5,172 bases of DNA, from positions 1-5,172 of the forward strand of contig JAEVZN010000389.1 of assembly GCA_023392205.1 (NCBI GenBank), in the 5' to 3' direction. A program made the position numbers and the translations under genes. Source of the stretch: Pseudomonadota bacterium. GTDB lineage: Bacteria; Pseudomonadota; Alphaproteobacteria; Rhizobiales; Xanthobacteraceae. Below the pieces are notes generated by a model, which saw only the letters and a program-made list of their open reading frames with translations, was not told where the DNA came from and searched no databases. Numbering within the stretch: the first letter of the stretch is position 1; each line of letters begins with the position of its first letter. Positions 4,175 to 5,172 of this stretch are shown here, in pieces.

Positions 4175-5172
4175 ATGCGAATTGAACGGCGCTACACGAA
4201 GGACGGCCAGTCTCCCTATGCGGAGATCGAATTCCGGCTGACCACAAGCGAGATCAAGAATCCGGACGGATCGATCGTGTTCCGGCTCGACCATGTGGAA
4301 GTGCCGCAATTCTGGTCGCAGGTGGCGTCCGACGTTCTCGCCCAGAAATACTTTCGCAAGGCCGGTGTCCCCTCGCGCCTGAAGAAGGTGGAAGAGCACA
4401 CGATCCCCTCCTTCCTGTGGCGCAGCACAGCCGACGAGAGCGCACTGGCCGAAATGCCGGAAGCCGAGCGCCATGTCGGCGAGCATTCCGCCAAGCAGGT
4501 CTTCGACCGGCTGGCCGGCACCTGGACCTATTGGGGCTGGAAGGGCGGCTATTTCGATACCGATGCCGACGCACAGGCCTTCTTCGACGAGCTTCGCTAC
4601 ATGCTGGCGATGCAGATGTGCGCGCCGAATTCGCCGCAATGGTTCAACACCGGCCTGCATTGGGCCTATGGCATCGACGGTCCCTCGCAGGGGCATTTCT
4701 ATGTCGATCACCTCACCGGCGCGCTGACCAAGTCGGACTCCGCCTATGAGCATCCGCAGCCGCATGCCTGCTTCATCCAGTCCATCTCCGACGACCTCGT
4801 CAACGAGGGCGGCATCATGGATCTGTGGGTGCGCGAGGCGCGGCTGTTCAAATACGGCTCCGGCACCGGTTCGAATTTCTCCGCGCTGCGCGGCGAAGGC
4901 GAAAGGCTGTCGGGCGGCGGCAAGTCGTCCGGCCTGATGTCGTTTCTGAAGAGCGGCGACCGCGCGGCGGGCGCGATCAAGTCGGGTGGCACCACACGCC
5001 GCGCGGCGAAGATGGTCGTGGTCGATGCCGACCATCCCGATATCGAGCAATATATCGACTGGAAGGTGAAGGAGGAGCAGAAGGTTGCGGCTCTGGTCAC
5101 CGGCTCCAAGATCAACCAGAAGCATCTGCGCGCGGTCTTGAAGGCCTGCGTCAATTGCGAGGGCTCTGGCGA
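4175..5172 (+). CDS. nrdJ: vitamin B12-dependent class II ribonucleotide reductase (3' end outside window)
   Basis: The first 332 residues of NrdJ, which uses adenosylcobalamin to start the radical reduction of ribonucleotides to deoxyribonucleotides for DNA synthesis, with or without oxygen; cytosolic. The start MRIERRYTK matches the usual alphaproteobacterial NrdJ beginning; the ribosome-binding site is weak (GGGG at 4162-4165). Conserved blocks seen: the N-terminal TSEIKNPDGSIVF (24-36), QMCAPNSPQWFNTG (147-160), PHACFIQS (196-203) with Cys199 as the probable first redox-active cysteine, FKYGSGTGSNFS (225-236), the GGGKSSGLMSF loop (247-257) and KSGGTTRRAAKMVVVD (269-284). The last codons, ACVNCEGSG, begin the CxxC-containing stretch typical of this long NrdJ type. 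The thiyl-radical and C-terminal cysteines lie outside the window. No frameshift or stop is seen. Upstream NrdR boxes suggest repression when deoxynucleotides are sufficient. Confidence 0.96.
   Translation, partial: MRIERRYTKDGQSPYAEIEFRLTTSEIKNPDGSIVFRLDHVEVPQFWSQVASDVLAQKYFRKAGVPSRLKKVEEHTIPSFLWRSTADESALAEMPEAERHVGEHSAKQVFDRLAGTWTYWGWKGGYFDTDADAQAFFDELRYMLAMQMCAPNSPQWFNTGLHWAYGIDGPSQGHFYVDHLTGALTKSDSAYEHPQPHACFIQSISDDLVNEGGIMDLWVREARLFKYGSGTGSNFSALRGEGERLSGGGKSSGLMSFLKSGDRAAGAIKSGGTTRRAAKMVVVDADHPDIEQYIDWKVKEEQKVAALVTGSKINQKHLRAVLKACVNCEGSG

Noticed and set aside
3812..5125. Minus-strand open frame of 437 codons
   Set aside because: It is antisense to nrdJ, whose + strand translation is unmistakable; its own translation is low-complexity with no family motif.

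Overview
The window looks like a chromosomal segment of a GC-rich alphaproteobacterium, most likely Hyphomicrobiales (Bradyrhizobium / Rhodopseudomonas / Xanthobacteraceae-like). The grounds are G/C-ending codons, the wording of the B12-dependent ribonucleotide reductase and dodecin proteins, and a candidate EcfG-type (general stress sigma factor) promoter. Genus-level placement is inference. All convincing genes are on the + strand. There are no mobile elements, tRNA/rRNA genes or CRISPR arrays.

Layout. (1) 1-987: 3' part of a UROD/MetE-like TIM-barrel protein whose start lies just outside the window; its stop codon sits inside a perfect 12-bp hairpin (980-1007). (2) 1101-1304: a 67-residue dodecin with its own candidate promoter and a 14-bp palindrome in the leader; the residues at the usual flavin-contact positions are not the canonical ones. 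(3) 1474-3466: a two-gene operon of a formaldehyde-dehydrogenase-like zinc alcohol dehydrogenase and a classical short-chain dehydrogenase, overlapping by 8 bp, preceded by a GAAC-N17-CGTT match to the EcfG promoter. (4) 3467-4174: a 708-bp intergenic region. It holds hairpins after the operon, then two NrdR-box-like sites 31 bp apart, a TTGACG-N17-TAGGTT promoter overlapping the second box, and a leader of about 350 nt rich in TCCGG pentamers. (5) 4175-5172: the first 332 codons of nrdJ, the adenosylcobalamin-dependent class II ribonucleotide reductase, running off the window.

How it fits together: the units appear to be separate transcripts. The dehydrogenase pair probably oxidises or reduces small aldehydes/alcohols, possibly under stress control. 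nrdJ supplies deoxyribonucleotides and is probably repressed by NrdR. The best-supported new observation is the NrdR operator pair plus the unusually long, structured nrdJ leader. I do not see a clearly novel multi-gene system; most of the window is ordinary core-genome content with several regulatory details worth checking.
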